Both the position numbers and the translations under genes were made by a program. Of a stretch of DNA of 64,000 nucleotides, positions 63,397 through 64,000 are shown piece after piece (the stretch's first letter is position 1; each line of letters starts with the position of its first letter). Source of the stretch: Cupriavidus taiwanensis (GTDB lineage: Bacteria; Pseudomonadota; Gammaproteobacteria; Burkholderiales; Burkholderiaceae); the NCBI RefSeq assembly GCF_900250075.1, contig NZ_LT977070.1, positions 1,054,001 to 1,118,000 on the forward strand, written 5' to 3'. The notes under the pieces are model-generated. The model saw only the letters and a list, made by a program, of their open reading frames with translations. It had not been told where the DNA came from and made no database searches.

Positions 63397-63768
63397 ATGA
63401 CCGCCATTCACAAGATCCTGATCGTCGACGACTCCCCGACCGAAGCCCTGTTCATGTCCGACCTGCTCGGCAAGCGCGGCTTCAAGGTCGCGGTCGCCAG
63501 CAACAGCGAGCAGGCCTTCGCCCGCCTGCAGGCCGAAGCCTTCGACCTGATCCTGATGGACGTGGTGATGCCCGGCCAGAACGGCTACCAGGCCACGCGC
63601 GCGATCAAGCGCGACGACCGCTTCAAGGACATCCCCGTGATCATGTGCACCAGCAAGGGCCTGGATACCGACCGCATCTGGGGCATGCGCCAGGGCGCGT
63701 CGGACTACATCGTCAAGCCCGTCGACGGCGAAGAGCTGCTGGGCAAGATCGCCGCGCTGGCGCACTGA
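63397..63768 (+). CDS. pilH: Response regulator PilH-like
   Basis: A 123-residue single-domain receiver: HKILIVDDSPTEALFMSDLL, D55 in FDLILMDVVMPGQNGYQ, IPVIMCTSKGLDTDRIWGMR, K107 in YIVKPVDGEEL. Ribosome site GAAGGAAAACCTC. It follows pilG by 38 bp and is of typical PilH length. Confidence 0.93.
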   Translation: MTAIHKILIVDDSPTEALFMSDLLGKRGFKVAVASNSEQAFARLQAEAFDLILMDVVMPGQNGYQATRAIKRDDRFKDIPVIMCTSKGLDTDRIWGMRQGASDYIVKPVDGEELLGKIAALAH

Positions 63769-63839
63769 TCCCGCCCGCGCCGCCCCGCCGCCCGCGCCGC
63801 CCGCACGGCAAGCCAATGCCACCTGTTCCGGGGACCGCC

Positions 63840-64000
63840 ATGAACGCGCCACGCCAAGACCTCCGCGCCCGCCACACCCGCCTGCAGGACTACCAGGCCA
63901 TGCTGGCCCGGCGCCTGCGCGAGGCGCGCAGCCTGCCGGCCGCCGACAGCTACCTGGCGCTGCAGGTGGGCGCGCGCCACTGGCTGCTGCCGCTGGCCGA
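63840..64000 (+). CDS. pilI: CheW-like PilI, partial (cut by window end)
   Basis: An open frame from the ATG at 63840 runs off the window after 53 residues: MNAPRQDLRARHTRLQDYQA, MLARRLREARSLPAADSYLA and LQVGARHWLLPLA, the start of a CheW-like domain. With pilG and pilH upstream it should be pilI, the coupling protein of the pilus chemosensory system. Confidence 0.75.
   Translation, partial: MNAPRQDLRARHTRLQDYQAMLARRLREARSLPAADSYLALQVGARHWLLPLA

Overview
The window is high-GC DNA with dense genes and short, signal-bearing intergenic gaps. The gene set suggests a Burkholderiaceae betaproteobacterium, most likely Cupriavidus or a close relative: several periplasmic Bug (TctC-like) receptors, family III CoA-transferases, many LysR/IclR regulators, a full Tad pilus locus, CIRCE-controlled groESL and a hemL-rubredoxin-pilGHI block. 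This placement is inferred from content and was not tested by a search.

Region 1 (1-16.2 kb) is a catabolic and regulatory patchwork for CoA-activated acids. It has a family III CoA-transferase plus Bug receptor, a TetR and a LysR regulator, a decayed acyl-CoA ligase, a second Bug receptor, an alpha-methylacyl-CoA racemase-like gene overlapping a third Bug receptor, an MmgE/PrpD-family gene, and another LysR. These are followed by a tight run of MaoC hydratase, CitE/HpcH-type lyase, second MaoC hydratase and acyl-CoA dehydrogenase, then two convergent IclR regulators. The order fits activation, dehydrogenation, hydration and C-C cleavage of a branched acid. The substrate is unknown. No TctA/TctB membrane partners for the Bug receptors are present.

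Region 2 (16.2-25.3 kb) is a minus-strand operon: an amidase with a TTG start, a small AtzG-like subunit, an AAHS-type MFS carrier, a GMC alcohol oxidoreductase and an aldehyde dehydrogenase, with the remains of a zinc alcohol dehydrogenase at its end. A LysR regulator lies upstream, divergent from a Cys-nucleophile alpha/beta hydrolase. The operon suggests uptake and amide/alcohol/aldehyde oxidation to an acid.

Region 3 (25.3-29.3 kb) looks like inserted accessory DNA. About 1 kb holds no recognisable gene. Next comes a two-gene operon: a large GNAT + PIN + second GNAT-like + PUA/ASCH-like fusion, overlapping a small ASCH-domain protein. A long perfect inverted repeat lies upstream. This is the best candidate here for an undescribed toxin-antitoxin, defence or RNA-modifying system.

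Region 4 (29.2-35.1 kb) has groES-groEL with a CIRCE operator and terminator, a remnant MFS carrier, a TonB-dependent siderophore receptor with a Fur-box-like site, and a calcineurin-like phosphoesterase.

Region 5 (35.1-47.9 kb) is a complete minus-strand Tad/Flp pilus locus: two Flp prepilins, prepilin peptidase, an AAA ATPase, CpaB, secretin, lipoprotein, TadG-like, two TadE-like pseudopilins, TadZ, TadA, TadB and TadC, ended by a terminator. No tadD is visible.

Region 6 (47.9-58.6 kb) has long gene-poor stretches around surface-polysaccharide genes: a polytopic membrane protein, GtrB-like glycosyltransferase, GtrA and a methyltransferase. It also has a VpsR-like sigma-54 activator and a divergent LysR/MFS pair.

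Region 7 (58.6-64 kb) is conserved core: two TPM-domain proteins with LemA, hemL, rubredoxin, the pilG and pilH response regulators, and the start of a CheW-like pilI cut by the window end.
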